From positions 1 to 40,212 of the forward strand of contig NZ_JAMWYS010000033.1 of the NCBI RefSeq assembly GCF_023914155.1: 40,212 bases of DNA, in the 5' to 3' direction. The notes below the pieces were generated by a model. That model had not been told where the DNA came from. It ran no database searches and saw only the letters and a list, made by a program, of their open reading frames with translations. The position numbers were made by a program, and so were the translations under genes. The DNA is from Solitalea agri (lineage in GTDB: Bacteria; Bacteroidota; Bacteroidia; Sphingobacteriales; Sphingobacteriaceae). Positions 32,752-40,212 of the stretch are shown one piece after another. Within the stretch, counting starts at the first letter, position 1; each line of letters starts with the position of its first letter.

Positions 32752-33510
32752 TTATTTCTTGTTCCAGTACACCGTACTTGCCTGCGCAGTTGGCATAATG
32801 GTTAAATCATTAATATTTACATGAGCCGGTAATGATGCTACATAATAAATGGCATCAGCAATATCGGTTGCTGATAATGGTTCAAACCCATTATAAACAT
32901 TCTTTGCTCTTACTTCATCACCTTTGAAACGAACTATCGAAAACTCTGTTTCAACTGCCCCCGGATTAATTGCTGTGACTTTTATATTGTATGGTAAAAG
33001 ATCAATACGCATTGCTTTATTTAACGAATCAACCGCATGCTTGGTGGCGCAATAAACATTCCCATTGGCATAAGTTTCTTTTCCAGCAATTGAACCAAGA
33101 TTAATAATATGCCCCTGTTGGCGCTTGATCATTAAAGGACTAACTAAACGGGTAACATATAATAATCCTTTAACATTGGTATCGATCATTGTTTCCCAAT
33201 CATCAAAGTTCCCTTCCTGAATTGGGTCCAAACCAACCGACAAACCTGCATTATTCAACAAAACATCTATTTGTTGCCATTCATCATTTAGGCTTTCAAC
33301 TGCCGCTTTTACTTCTTCCAGATTACGTACATCGAAAGTTAATGGTAAAACACTTGCGTTGTAACTCGATTCCAACTCTTCAGCAAGTTTAAGTAAACGA
33401 TCCTCTCTCCTACCGGTAATAATAAGATTGTAATTATTTTTTGCAAAAATATGTGCCGAAGCCTCACCAATGCCAGAGGTCGCTCCGGTAATCATTGCTA
33501 TTTTTTTCAT
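32752..33510 (-). CDS. Short-chain dehydrogenase/reductase (YdfG-like)
   Basis: A 252-residue classical SDR. The cofactor motif TGATSGIG (8-15), NNAG (86-89), Ser140, and the catalytic Tyr153-x3-Lys157 (YCATK) are all present. The Arg residues after the first strand (ITGRRED) favour NADP(H). The sequence resembles YdfG-type 3-hydroxy acid/serine dehydrogenases, but the substrate cannot be fixed. It is a cytosolic single gene. Confidence 0.93.
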   Translation of the reverse strand: MKKIAMITGATSGIGEASAHIFAKNNYNLIITGRREDRLLKLAEELESSYNASVLPLTFDVRNLEEVKAAVESLNDEWQQIDVLLNNAGLSVGLDPIQEGNFDDWETMIDTNVKGLLYVTRLVSPLMIKRQQGHIINLGSIAGKETYANGNVYCATKHAVDSLNKAMRIDLLPYNIKVTAINPGAVETEFSIVRFKGDEVRAKNVYNGFEPLSATDIADAIYYVASLPAHVNINDLTIMPTAQASTVYWNKK

Positions 33511-33594
33511 ATAAGATTAACAGTTTATTGAACAACCAATGAGTTGATATAAAAATTATCCCTGGTTGCGAATGATTGAATTGATAAAATCGGC

Positions 33595-34332
33595 CTATTC
33601 AAAATACATTGTAAAATGCAGTGCTTCGGCAAATAATCCGGCTAATGGATGAGTGATTATATTGTCATCGCCTGTTTTCATCACGTTATTGATACTATGC
33701 GATAACTTTAATTCAGGTGAAAACTTAAAATATTCCAGGTAAATATCGGCTCCAAGGCCAGCTTCCAAAGCCACAAAACTGTTGTTAATCTTCACCAATT
33801 TCCGATCATCATCAGGGTTGTAAACCTCATCATTTGCCTTTTTCTTTTTCGATCGAATATCGGTTACAAACTTTACGCCTCCAACAACATACAACCTAAC
33901 ATCATTCATCCGGTCTGATTTAAATTTCAATAATAATGGCAATTCCAAAAATGTTGATTCAACCTGCTTTAAAAGAATCTTATTATCAGAAGCCTTGTTA
34001 TATTGATATTCTAGTTGGCGGTCAACAAAAGAGAATTTAGGAGTAAAGCGTAAATCGAAATGACGGTCGAGCTTAACATTTGCTAGTAAACCTAAACTAA
34101 AGCCCATATTACCCATTGGTTTAATAGCCTGTAAAGTATCAGCAGTATATGGATTAGAACCTGGTTGGCTAAAATCCCTTTGCTTAACTACAGTAAATGA
34201 CGCCCTGTCGATACCCAATAAAAAGCCAAAATTTAATCGTTCATGATCTATATCTCCTGCAGTGTTCAAAAACTGGGCACTAGCCGAAAACCCAAATAGT
34301 GTAAAAAGAACGAACAGTAAAATGTGCTTCAT
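33595..34332 (-). CDS. porT: PorT-like outer-membrane protein, type IX secretion
   Basis: A ~245-residue protein with a signal peptide (MKHILLFVLFTLFGFSASAQ) and a beta-barrel pattern. It contains FGFLLGIDRASFTVV, RFTPKFSFVDRQLEYQY, STFLELPLLLKFKSDR and a final LHFTMYFE. This is the PorT family, a component of the type IX secretion / gliding machinery of Bacteroidota. The frame extends to an ATG at 34353; the start at 34332 gives the cleanest signal peptide. It directly follows ubiE, a gene order known from other members of the phylum. Confidence 0.85.
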   Translation of the reverse strand: MKHILLFVLFTLFGFSASAQFLNTAGDIDHERLNFGFLLGIDRASFTVVKQRDFSQPGSNPYTADTLQAIKPMGNMGFSLGLLANVKLDRHFDLRFTPKFSFVDRQLEYQYNKASDNKILLKQVESTFLELPLLLKFKSDRMNDVRLYVVGGVKFVTDIRSKKKKANDEVYNPDDDRKLVKINNSFVALEAGLGADIYLEYFKFSPELKLSHSINNVMKTGDDNIITHPLAGLFAEALHFTMYFE

Positions 34333-34376
34333 TGGCATTTTAAGGTTTAGCATGTAAGTCTACCAGCCGTAATATA

Positions 34377-35114
34377 TTACTTTGGTTTGATTCCGGTATA
34401 AATAGAACAAATACCTAACGACATTTTTTTGATTTTAGTTTCTCCAAAACCAGATCGGCCTAAAATTTCTGTAAATTTCTCACTATCCGGAAATGCTTTT
34501 ACAGATTCAGGAAGATAGGTATAAGCACTATTGTCTTTCGAGAATACTTTACCAATAAATGGCAATAAATTGAAGAAGTAGAAATTATATAACTGTTTGA
34601 AAGGAAACATGGTTGGCTTAGAGAATTCAAGCACTACAGCTTTCCCTCCAGGTTTTAACACCCGCTGAATGTTTTTAAGCCCTTTCTCAAGGTTTTCAAA
34701 ATTACGCACACCAAAGCTCACAATTACCGCATCAAAAGTATTATCCTCAAAAGGTAAATTTTCCGAATCTCCTACTTTTACTGAAAAAATATGCTGAAGG
34801 TTTCTTTCCGCAATTTTCTTTTCAGCTAATGCCAACATCCCTTCCGAAATATCTACCCCAATTATTTTCTCAGGCTTAAGCGTTTCAATGGCTTGAAAAG
34901 CCAAATCACCAGTCCCGGTTGCTACGTCTAATATATAATTAGGTTTAACACTCATTAATTCAGCAATAGCCTTCTTGCGCCACCAAATATCAATGCCTAG
35001 GGAAAGAAAATGATTAAGAAAATCATATTTACCAGCAATTTTATCAAACATTTGAGCAACCTGCTCTTTTTTGGTTGAATCGAGTTCTTTATACGGTTTT
35101 ACTGTCTCTGCCAT
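34377..35114 (-). CDS. ubiE: Demethylmenaquinone methyltransferase
   Basis: A 245-residue class I methyltransferase performing the last step of menaquinone synthesis (MenG/UbiE). The SAM motif ILDVATGTGDLAF (61-73), VDISEGMLALAEKKI and VSFGVRNFENLEKGL are standard. The N-terminal MFDKIAGKYDFLNHFLSLGID is family-specific. It is cytosolic or membrane-peripheral. An exact -7 element lies only 7 nt before the start codon. It is followed by a porT-like gene and is divergent from engB and the UbiA/MqnP-type gene, which may share the quinone pathway. Confidence 0.96.
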   Translation of the reverse strand: MAETVKPYKELDSTKKEQVAQMFDKIAGKYDFLNHFLSLGIDIWWRKKAIAELMSVKPNYILDVATGTGDLAFQAIETLKPEKIIGVDISEGMLALAEKKIAERNLQHIFSVKVGDSENLPFEDNTFDAVIVSFGVRNFENLEKGLKNIQRVLKPGGKAVVLEFSKPTMFPFKQLYNFYFFNLLPFIGKVFSKDNSAYTYLPESVKAFPDSEKFTEILGRSGFGETKIKKMSLGICSIYTGIKPK

Positions 35115-35121
35115 GTTGCGG

Positions 35122-35129
35122 CAAAGATA
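35122..35129 (-). promoter_or_regulatory. -7 promoter element of ubiE (near-leaderless)
   Basis: TATCTTTG on the minus strand is an exact TAnnTTTG match ending 7 nt before the ATG. The predicted start site is then only a few nt upstream of the coding sequence. The -33 element is weak. Confidence 0.5.
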
Positions 35130-35251
35130 ATTAATGATTTCAGAATGTAGATTGCTGATTTACTATTTCAGGAATTCTATAAAAAAGAGTTAATTACCAA
35201 AACTTAACTTCCGCGGTTATCCCCAGCTATATTCTGCTTAACTAAATTTTC

Positions 35252-35259
35252 TACCTTTG
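35252..35259 (+). promoter_or_regulatory. -7 promoter element of engB (leaderless candidate)
   Basis: TACCTTTG is an exact TAnnTTTG match ending 5 nt before the ATG at 35265, so transcription should begin at or next to the start codon. The -33 element is weak. Confidence 0.5.
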
Positions 35260-35264
35260 TGAGC

Positions 35265-35891
35265 ATGATCATAAAATCAGCCGAGTTTGTTTGCAGCAAC
35301 ACTCAAATCAGTAAACTACCCGAACCTAATTTGCCTGAATATGCCTTTATCGGCAGATCAAATGTTGGCAAATCGTCGTTGATTAATATGCTTACCTCCA
35401 TCAAAGGTTTAGCAAAAACGTCGCAAACGCCTGGCAAAACCCAGCTTATCAATCATTTCGTAATCAATAAAAATTGGTTTTTAGTTGATTTACCGGGTTA
35501 TGGTTTCGCAAGGGTTTCTAAAACACTAGCCGAAAAATGGGAAAAGTTCATCCGCCAATATCTTTCGAAAAGAGAAAATTTACAGTGCGTGATGGTTCTT
35601 GTTGACTCTCGCTTGGAGCCTCAAAAACTTGACTTGCAATTTATAGATTCGCTGGGCGAAATGGGTTTACCTTTTGCCGTGGTGTTTACCAAGTCCGACA
35701 AACAATCAAAAGGCAAAACCGCAAACAATGTTCAATTGTTTAAAAATGAACTGTTAAAAAGTTGGGAAGAGCTTCCTGATATCTTTGTTACCTCGTCTGA
35801 AGATAAAAGTGGCAGAGATGAACTGCTAAGCTTTATTGACAATATCAACCAGCAATTCGATATAAACGACATTAAAAAACCAAATCAATAA
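35265..35891 (+). CDS. engB: Ribosome biogenesis GTPase EngB (YihA/YsxC)
   Basis: A 208-residue Ras-like GTPase needed for large-subunit assembly. G1 is GRSNVGKS (30-37), G3 is DLPGYGFA, G4 is TKSDKQ, and G5-like TSSEDKSG is near the end. An in-frame GTG at 35259 would add two residues. The ATG at 35265 is preferred because the promoter's predicted start site falls there. It lies 12 nt upstream of the UbiA/MqnP-type gene, making a likely operon, and divergent from ubiE. Confidence 0.95.
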   Translation: MIIKSAEFVCSNTQISKLPEPNLPEYAFIGRSNVGKSSLINMLTSIKGLAKTSQTPGKTQLINHFVINKNWFLVDLPGYGFARVSKTLAEKWEKFIRQYLSKRENLQCVMVLVDSRLEPQKLDLQFIDSLGEMGLPFAVVFTKSDKQSKGKTANNVQLFKNELLKSWEELPDIFVTSSEDKSGRDELLSFIDNINQQFDINDIKKPNQ

Positions 35892-35903
35892 CCAAACCTT
35901 GCG

Positions 35904-36758
35904 ATGAAGAATTACCTTTCGTTGATAAAATTCAGTCACACTATTTTTGCTATGCCATTTGCCATCATCGGTTTTGTTTTAGCTGTTTCGGTAACAAATG
36001 CTGAGTTCGATTGGAAGAAATTTGTTTTAATGATTGCCTGTATGGTATTTGCCCGTAGTGCGGCAATGGCTTTCAACCGTTACATCGATAGGGAGTTTGA
36101 TGCGAAAAACCCTCGCACTAAAGTTCGTGAGATCCCTGCGGGAGTAATAAGTGCGAAAAATGCACTAGTATTTACCATTGTTAACTGCCTGGCATTTATC
36201 GTAACCACCTACTTCATTAATAGTCTTTGTTTTTTTCTTTCGCCGGTGGCTTTAATTGTGGTTTTAGGTTATAGCTATACCAAACGGTTTACCTCCTTTT
36301 GCCATTTAGTGTTAGGTTTAGGTCTTTCATTGGCACCAATTGGGGCATATCTGGTTGTAACCGGTGAATTTGCTCTTTTGCCAATCTTATTTTCATTAGC
36401 AGTAATTACCTGGGTTAGCGGATTTGATATCATTTATGCCTTGCAAGATGAAGACTTCGACCGTTCACAAAAATTACATTCAATACCTGAATGGCTGGGT
36501 ACCAAAGGTGCTTTAAACTTTTCATCGGTTTTACATGTTTTATCAACACTATTCGTAATTGCGGCAGGACTTGTTGGTAATTTCGGGGTATTTTACTGGG
36601 TAGGAGTTATTGGTTACTCCGGAATGCTCATCTATCAACACTCAGTAGTTAAACCATCTGATTTAAGTCGTGTAAATCTAGCCTTTATGACCGCAAATGG
36701 AATAGCTAGTGTTGGCTTCGCCTTATTTTTCCTTGCAGATACATACATAAAACTTTAA
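35904..36758 (+). CDS. UbiA-family prenyltransferase (MqnP-like)
   Basis: A 284-residue integral membrane protein with eight to nine helices. It has the two UbiA aspartate motifs: NRYIDREFD (58-66) and YALQDEDFDRS. The start MKNYLSLIKFSHTIFAMPFA and the NPRTKVREIPAG loop match the UbiA/MqnP branch that attaches a polyprenyl chain to a menaquinone precursor. With ubiE next door and menaquinone as the usual Bacteroidota quinone, a menaquinone role is likely. MqnP (futalosine route) versus MenA cannot be fully settled, though the sequence favours the UbiA/MqnP branch. Confidence 0.88.
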   Translation: MKNYLSLIKFSHTIFAMPFAIIGFVLAVSVTNAEFDWKKFVLMIACMVFARSAAMAFNRYIDREFDAKNPRTKVREIPAGVISAKNALVFTIVNCLAFIVTTYFINSLCFFLSPVALIVVLGYSYTKRFTSFCHLVLGLGLSLAPIGAYLVVTGEFALLPILFSLAVITWVSGFDIIYALQDEDFDRSQKLHSIPEWLGTKGALNFSSVLHVLSTLFVIAAGLVGNFGVFYWVGVIGYSGMLIYQHSVVKPSDLSRVNLAFMTANGIASVGFALFFLADTYIKL

Positions 36759-36834
36759 AAATTGATTAATGATCTACTCATTGATTCAATAATAAATAAA
36801 TAGTTTAACCTTATATCGGTACATCTTAAATACC

Positions 36835-38532
36835 ATGTCAACTAAAAGAATATTCCTCCCGCAAACTTTCGAGATAACTTTTGAAAGCATAGAACCTTTT
36901 TACAATCAATTGTTAGAGCGTCCGATTAATTCGGTTGATGAACTGGAAGAATGGCTAAGAAACCGAAGTGAATTGGAGGCGGCTTTAGAAGAAGATTTTG
37001 CGTGGCGTTATATTAAAATGACTTGCGATACTACGGATGAAAAGTTGTTAGCCGATTTTCAATATTTTGCTACTGAAATTGAGCCTAAAATTGCTCCGTT
37101 AACCAATGAATTAAATAAGAAGTTTATCGAAAGTCCTTTCGTGAAAGAACTCGATCCAGATAAATACTTTATTCTGATTCGTGGAATAAAGAAGCAATTA
37201 GAACTTTTCAGGGAGGAAAACATTCCTCTTTTAAGTCAGCTGCAAATTGAGCAACAGAAATTCGGAGGGATTTCAGGAGCTATGAGCGTGACTATTAACG
37301 ATCAAGAATATACACTTGAACAGGCTTCAAACTTTTTAAAAGACACTGACCGTGAAATCCGTAAACAGGCCTACGATAAAATTAGTGCTCGTCGTTTGCA
37401 GGATAAGGATCAGTTAAATGAGCTATATACAACATTGTTAGGCTTGCGCCAACAAGTTGCATTAAATGCCGGATTTGAAAACTATCGGGATTATGCTTTT
37501 GCCGCCTTAGGCCGCTTCGATTACACTGCGGAGGATTGTTTCGCCTTTCATGAAGCAATTGAAAAAGAAGTTGTTCCGCTTTTGAAGGAGCAATCAGAAA
37601 AAAGAAAAGCCGCCCTTCAACTAACCGAATTAAAACCTTGGGATACCGATGTTGATGTATCAGGTAAACCAATGTTAAAGCCTTTTAACAATGGTCAAGA
37701 ATTAGTCGACAAATCAATCATTTGTTTCGATAAACTTCATCCCTATTTAGGTGAATGCTTAAGCACCATGAAAACCAAAGGATTCTTTGATGTTGAATCT
37801 CGCAAAGGTAAAGCTCCAGGAGGTTATAATTATCCCTTAGCTGAAACGGGAATGCCATTTATTTTCATGAATTCGGCTAATTCGATGCGTGATTTAAGCA
37901 CAATGGTACATGAAGGCGGTCATGCAGTTCATACATTTATTTCTTCGGATTTAGAGCTAAATGATTTCAAACACCTTACATCTGAAATTGCAGAATTGGC
38001 TTCGATGTCGATGGAATTAATTTCAATGGATCATTGGAATGAATTTTTCGACAATGAGGAAGATTTGATTCGTGCAAAAAAAGACCAGTTAAAAGATGTT
38101 TTAAAAACCTTGCCATGGGTAGCCGTAATAGATGCTTTTCAGCATTGGATTTATACCCATCCGGGCCATTCATTGGATGAACGCAAGCAGGCTTGGTTAT
38201 CAATATACGAAAGATTCGGAGCCGGCTTTGTTGATTGGACCGGTTATGAAGAAACCAAAACTAACTTGTGGCAAAAGCAGCTGCACTTATTTGAAGTCCC
38301 TTTTTATTACATCGAGTACGCCATTGCTCAATTAGGTGCTGTAGCCGTTTGGAGAAATTATAAACAAAACCCTGAAAAAGGCCTAGAGGATTATTTAAGC
38401 GCTTTAAAACTAGGTTATACTAAAACTATTGGAGAGATTTATAAAACTGCTGGCATTGAGTTTAATTTTTCCAAAGAATACGTGCATGAGTTAATGCAGT
38501 TTGTTAAAAGTGAACTGGAGAAACTAGGATAA
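36835..38532 (+). CDS. M3-family oligoendopeptidase (PepF-like)
   Basis: A 565-residue zinc metallopeptidase. The active site HEGGH (359-363), preceded by MRDLSTMV, and the downstream EIAELASMSME supply the zinc ligands and catalytic Glu of thimet-type M3 enzymes. There is no signal peptide, so it likely trims peptides in the cytosol. The C-terminal region (PFYYIEYAIAQLGAVAVWRNY) is typical of the oligoendopeptidase F group. It is 76 nt from the UbiA-type gene and is followed by a clear terminator. Confidence 0.95.
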   Translation: MSTKRIFLPQTFEITFESIEPFYNQLLERPINSVDELEEWLRNRSELEAALEEDFAWRYIKMTCDTTDEKLLADFQYFATEIEPKIAPLTNELNKKFIESPFVKELDPDKYFILIRGIKKQLELFREENIPLLSQLQIEQQKFGGISGAMSVTINDQEYTLEQASNFLKDTDREIRKQAYDKISARRLQDKDQLNELYTTLLGLRQQVALNAGFENYRDYAFAALGRFDYTAEDCFAFHEAIEKEVVPLLKEQSEKRKAALQLTELKPWDTDVDVSGKPMLKPFNNGQELVDKSIICFDKLHPYLGECLSTMKTKGFFDVESRKGKAPGGYNYPLAETGMPFIFMNSANSMRDLSTMVHEGGHAVHTFISSDLELNDFKHLTSEIAELASMSMELISMDHWNEFFDNEEDLIRAKKDQLKDVLKTLPWVAVIDAFQHWIYTHPGHSLDERKQAWLSIYERFGAGFVDWTGYEETKTNLWQKQLHLFEVPFYYIEYAIAQLGAVAVWRNYKQNPEKGLEDYLSALKLGYTKTIGEIYKTAGIEFNFSKEYVHELMQFVKSELEKLG

Positions 38533-38552
38533 TTAAAAAAAGACTATACAAG

Positions 38553-38584
38553 AGCGGAATCATTAAGTTGGTTCCGCTTTTTTT
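38553..38584 (+). terminator. Terminator of the oligoendopeptidase gene
   Basis: AGCGGAA (38553-38559) and TTCCGCT (38572-38578) form a 7-bp stem with a 12-nt loop, running into a T-run at 38578-38584. It lies 20 nt past the stop. Confidence 0.85.
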
Positions 38585-39071
38585 ATTGAAATCACTATTA
38601 TATTAAAAGCTAACCATTGAAATCAACTATAAATTATAAAACACTCATAATTATCTTAAAAACTAGTCAAACTATTTCCGCAACTGCCTCTTTTAAAGCG
38701 ATTAAAAAAAAAACTTTTAATAAAATTTCATTTTTTAATTGTTTCACAATTTCCTTCCAACAATTATTCCCCATTTAATTATTTCCTTTTCAGCAAATTC
38801 CACAATCTATTAAATAATTGAAAAACAATATTTTATAAAACAGCTCTCTTCTTGCTACTCACTCTTTGTTTTTTGAAAGCACATTTCGTAACATTGATAT
38901 TACACGCTAACACAACGCTCTGATCTACAAGTATTCATACTTCTAATCATTGCATTAAACTTACACTCTCTATGAATGCATGCATCTGCTGCGGCTGCAG
39001 CCCTTCTATTTCCATACGACATCACTCCTATCCTACTTTTCAATTGAACATTCAAGATCAAATCCTTTCAA
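38585..39071. other. AT-rich intergenic region, no gene seen
   Basis: About 490 nt without a credible coding frame. It is strongly AT-rich up to 38860. It then holds a promoter at 38865-38896 and a leader of roughly 210 nt to the metalloprotease start. Two palindromes containing TTTCAATTGAA occur 28 bp apart (39038-39048 and 39066-39077), and a GGCTGCAGCC palindrome is at 38993-39002. No RNA family was recognised. Confidence 0.5.
38865..38896 (+). promoter_or_regulatory. Promoter of the M43 metalloprotease gene
   Basis: TTTG (38865-38868) is followed by 20 nt and TAACATTG (38889-38896), one mismatch from TAnnTTTG. The start codon used is at 39114, so the mRNA would have a leader of about 210 nt. 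Confidence 0.55.
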
Positions 39072-39113
39072 TTGAAATTTAATTCAATCAATTCACTTAT
39101 AAAATTTAGAACT

Positions 39114-40112
39114 ATGAAGAAAGTGCTAACACTTAGCCTATTGGCTGCAGGAACATTCCTTGTGGCTAGCTGTAACAAACTGGATAACAGCAAAAACGAA
39201 CGAGTAGATATTGAGCCAAATGCTGTTATTAAACGCGAATGTGCATCAATCGAAGTATTAAACGAACAGCTAAAACATGATCCTTTATTGGCACAAAAGA
39301 TGAATGCTATTGAAGCCTTTACACAACGAATAGCTTCAAATGAAAAAGAATTAAATACGCTTTTACCCGATGGAACAATTGAAATTCCGGTTGTTGTAAA
39401 CGTGCTTTATCGCACAGCTGCTGAAAATATTTCAGATGCTCAAATTCAGTCTCAAATTGATGTACTCAATGAAGACTACGCTGGAACAAACGCTGATTTT
39501 GCCAACGTTCCTGCTTTATTTTCCGGAGTTAAAGCCGCAATTGGTGTAAAGTTCAAATTGATAAATACTGTCAGAAAATCAACCAACAAAAAAAGCTGGA
39601 GTACAAATGATGCTATGAAGAAATCGTCTACCGGAGGCATTAATCCTACCAGCCCTGCCAATACACTCAATCTTTGGGTATGTACATTGGGAGGTGGTGT
39701 TTTAGGTTATGCTCAGTTTCCGGGAGGTCAGTCAGCAACTGACGGAGTGGTTTGTTTAAACACGGGCTTTGGAAGAATAGGAACAGCTCAGGCTCCATTT
39801 AACAAGGGACGAACCGCCACCCATGAGGTAGGTCATTGGATGAATCTCCGACACATTTGGGGCGATGCCACTTGTGGAAGTGACTTAGTAAATGATACAC
39901 CTCAGCATAACACCGCTAATTACGGTTGCCCGTCATATCCTCATAAAAGTACTTGTACAGGTACACCAGTTGAAATGACCATGAACTACATGGACTATAC
40001 GGATGATGCCTGTATGTATATGTTCTCTGCAGGACAAAAAACCCGCGCTTTGGCAGTTTTTGCCAATGGGGGCCCGCGTGCAGCGTTTGCACAACCAGCA
40101 GGTACAAACTAA
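39114..40112 (+). CDS. M43-type (pappalysin-like) zinc metalloprotease, lipoprotein
   Basis: A 332-residue exported protein. MKKVLTLSLLAAGTFLVASC places a lipobox Cys at residue 20, so it is a lipoprotein; a longer frame from 39072 lacks this advantage. The zinc motif is HEVGHWMNLRH (237-247), followed by WGD. A methionine turn in MTMNYMDYTDDACMYMF and conserved cysteines complete the cytophagalysin/pappalysin (M43B) pattern. An N-terminal region (about 30-90) may act as a propeptide. It probably digests extracellular proteins. No type IX secretion C-terminal domain is seen. It has its own promoter and terminator. Confidence 0.92.
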   Translation: MKKVLTLSLLAAGTFLVASCNKLDNSKNERVDIEPNAVIKRECASIEVLNEQLKHDPLLAQKMNAIEAFTQRIASNEKELNTLLPDGTIEIPVVVNVLYRTAAENISDAQIQSQIDVLNEDYAGTNADFANVPALFSGVKAAIGVKFKLINTVRKSTNKKSWSTNDAMKKSSTGGINPTSPANTLNLWVCTLGGGVLGYAQFPGGQSATDGVVCLNTGFGRIGTAQAPFNKGRTATHEVGHWMNLRHIWGDATCGSDLVNDTPQHNTANYGCPSYPHKSTCTGTPVEMTMNYMDYTDDACMYMFSAGQKTRALAVFANGGPRAAFAQPAGTN

Positions 40113-40139
40113 TAAATAGTTATTTTTCCTATTATAAAT

Positions 40140-40172
40140 GAAAGAGGCTGTCTCAAAAGGACGGCCTCTTTC
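40140..40172 (+). terminator. Terminator of the M43 metalloprotease gene
   Basis: GAAAGAGGC (40140-40148) and GCCTCTTTC (40164-40172) form a perfect 9-bp stem with a 15-nt loop, followed by TATTTTC. It lies 27 nt past the stop. Confidence 0.8.
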
Positions 40173-40212
40173 TATTTTCAGGGGTTATCAACAAGTTAAA
40201 GCAGGATTTGTT

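Overview
The window comes from a low-GC member of the Bacteroidota, most likely order Sphingobacteriales. The evidence is the 16S rRNA type, promoters of the TTTG / TAnnTTTG class, PorG- and PorT-like type IX secretion proteins, a BamA with tandem OmpH/Skp genes, menaquinone enzymes and many secreted lipoproteins. Apart from the rRNA end it looks like ordinary chromosome. I see no insertion sequence, prophage or CRISPR array.

Left end (1-2460): the 5' third of a 16S rRNA gene runs off the left edge on the minus strand. Its leader carries a hairpin, a boxA-like site and three tandem Bacteroidota-type promoters about 150 bp apart. Behind them lie a GC-rich foldable stretch, the decayed remains of a glycoside hydrolase family 88 gene, and a PaiB-type FMN-binding protein.

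2577-9370: a TsdA-type diheme cytochrome c is paired with a Tat-exported DsrE-like protein, which suggests thiosulfate/tetrathionate chemistry in the envelope. Next comes a divergent secreted chitinase (GH18) and YdjC/ChbG-type deacetylase pair. These are followed by a VOC protein, a translationally coupled GNAT and AraC pair, and an archaemetzincin-like lipoprotein.

9460-24024: a mixed housekeeping and accessory stretch. It holds DNA polymerase IV, three separate DinB-superfamily four-helix proteins, small stress or detoxification folds (AHSA1, SnoaL, DUF1330, DoxX), a large DUF5916 outer-membrane protein, a three-domain Xaa-Pro aminopeptidase, an alpha/beta hydrolase - ECF sigma - membrane protein operon, and an L,D-transpeptidase next to a four-helix sensor-like membrane protein.

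24218-35114: a conserved Bacteroidota envelope cluster on the minus strand (alpha/beta hydrolase, CBS protein, nadK, porG-like, uppS, bamA, two ompH/skp). Upstream are a YqeY protein, an SDR, a porT-like gene and ubiE. 35265-40212, plus strand: engB, a UbiA/MqnP-type prenyltransferase, an M3 oligoendopeptidase and an M43-type metalloprotease lipoprotein with a long 5' leader.

No wholly new multi-gene system is evident. The most promising items are the exported DsrE-like/TsdA pair, the triple rRNA promoter array, the GH88 pseudogene, and several unexplained inverted or tandem repeats in promoter regions.
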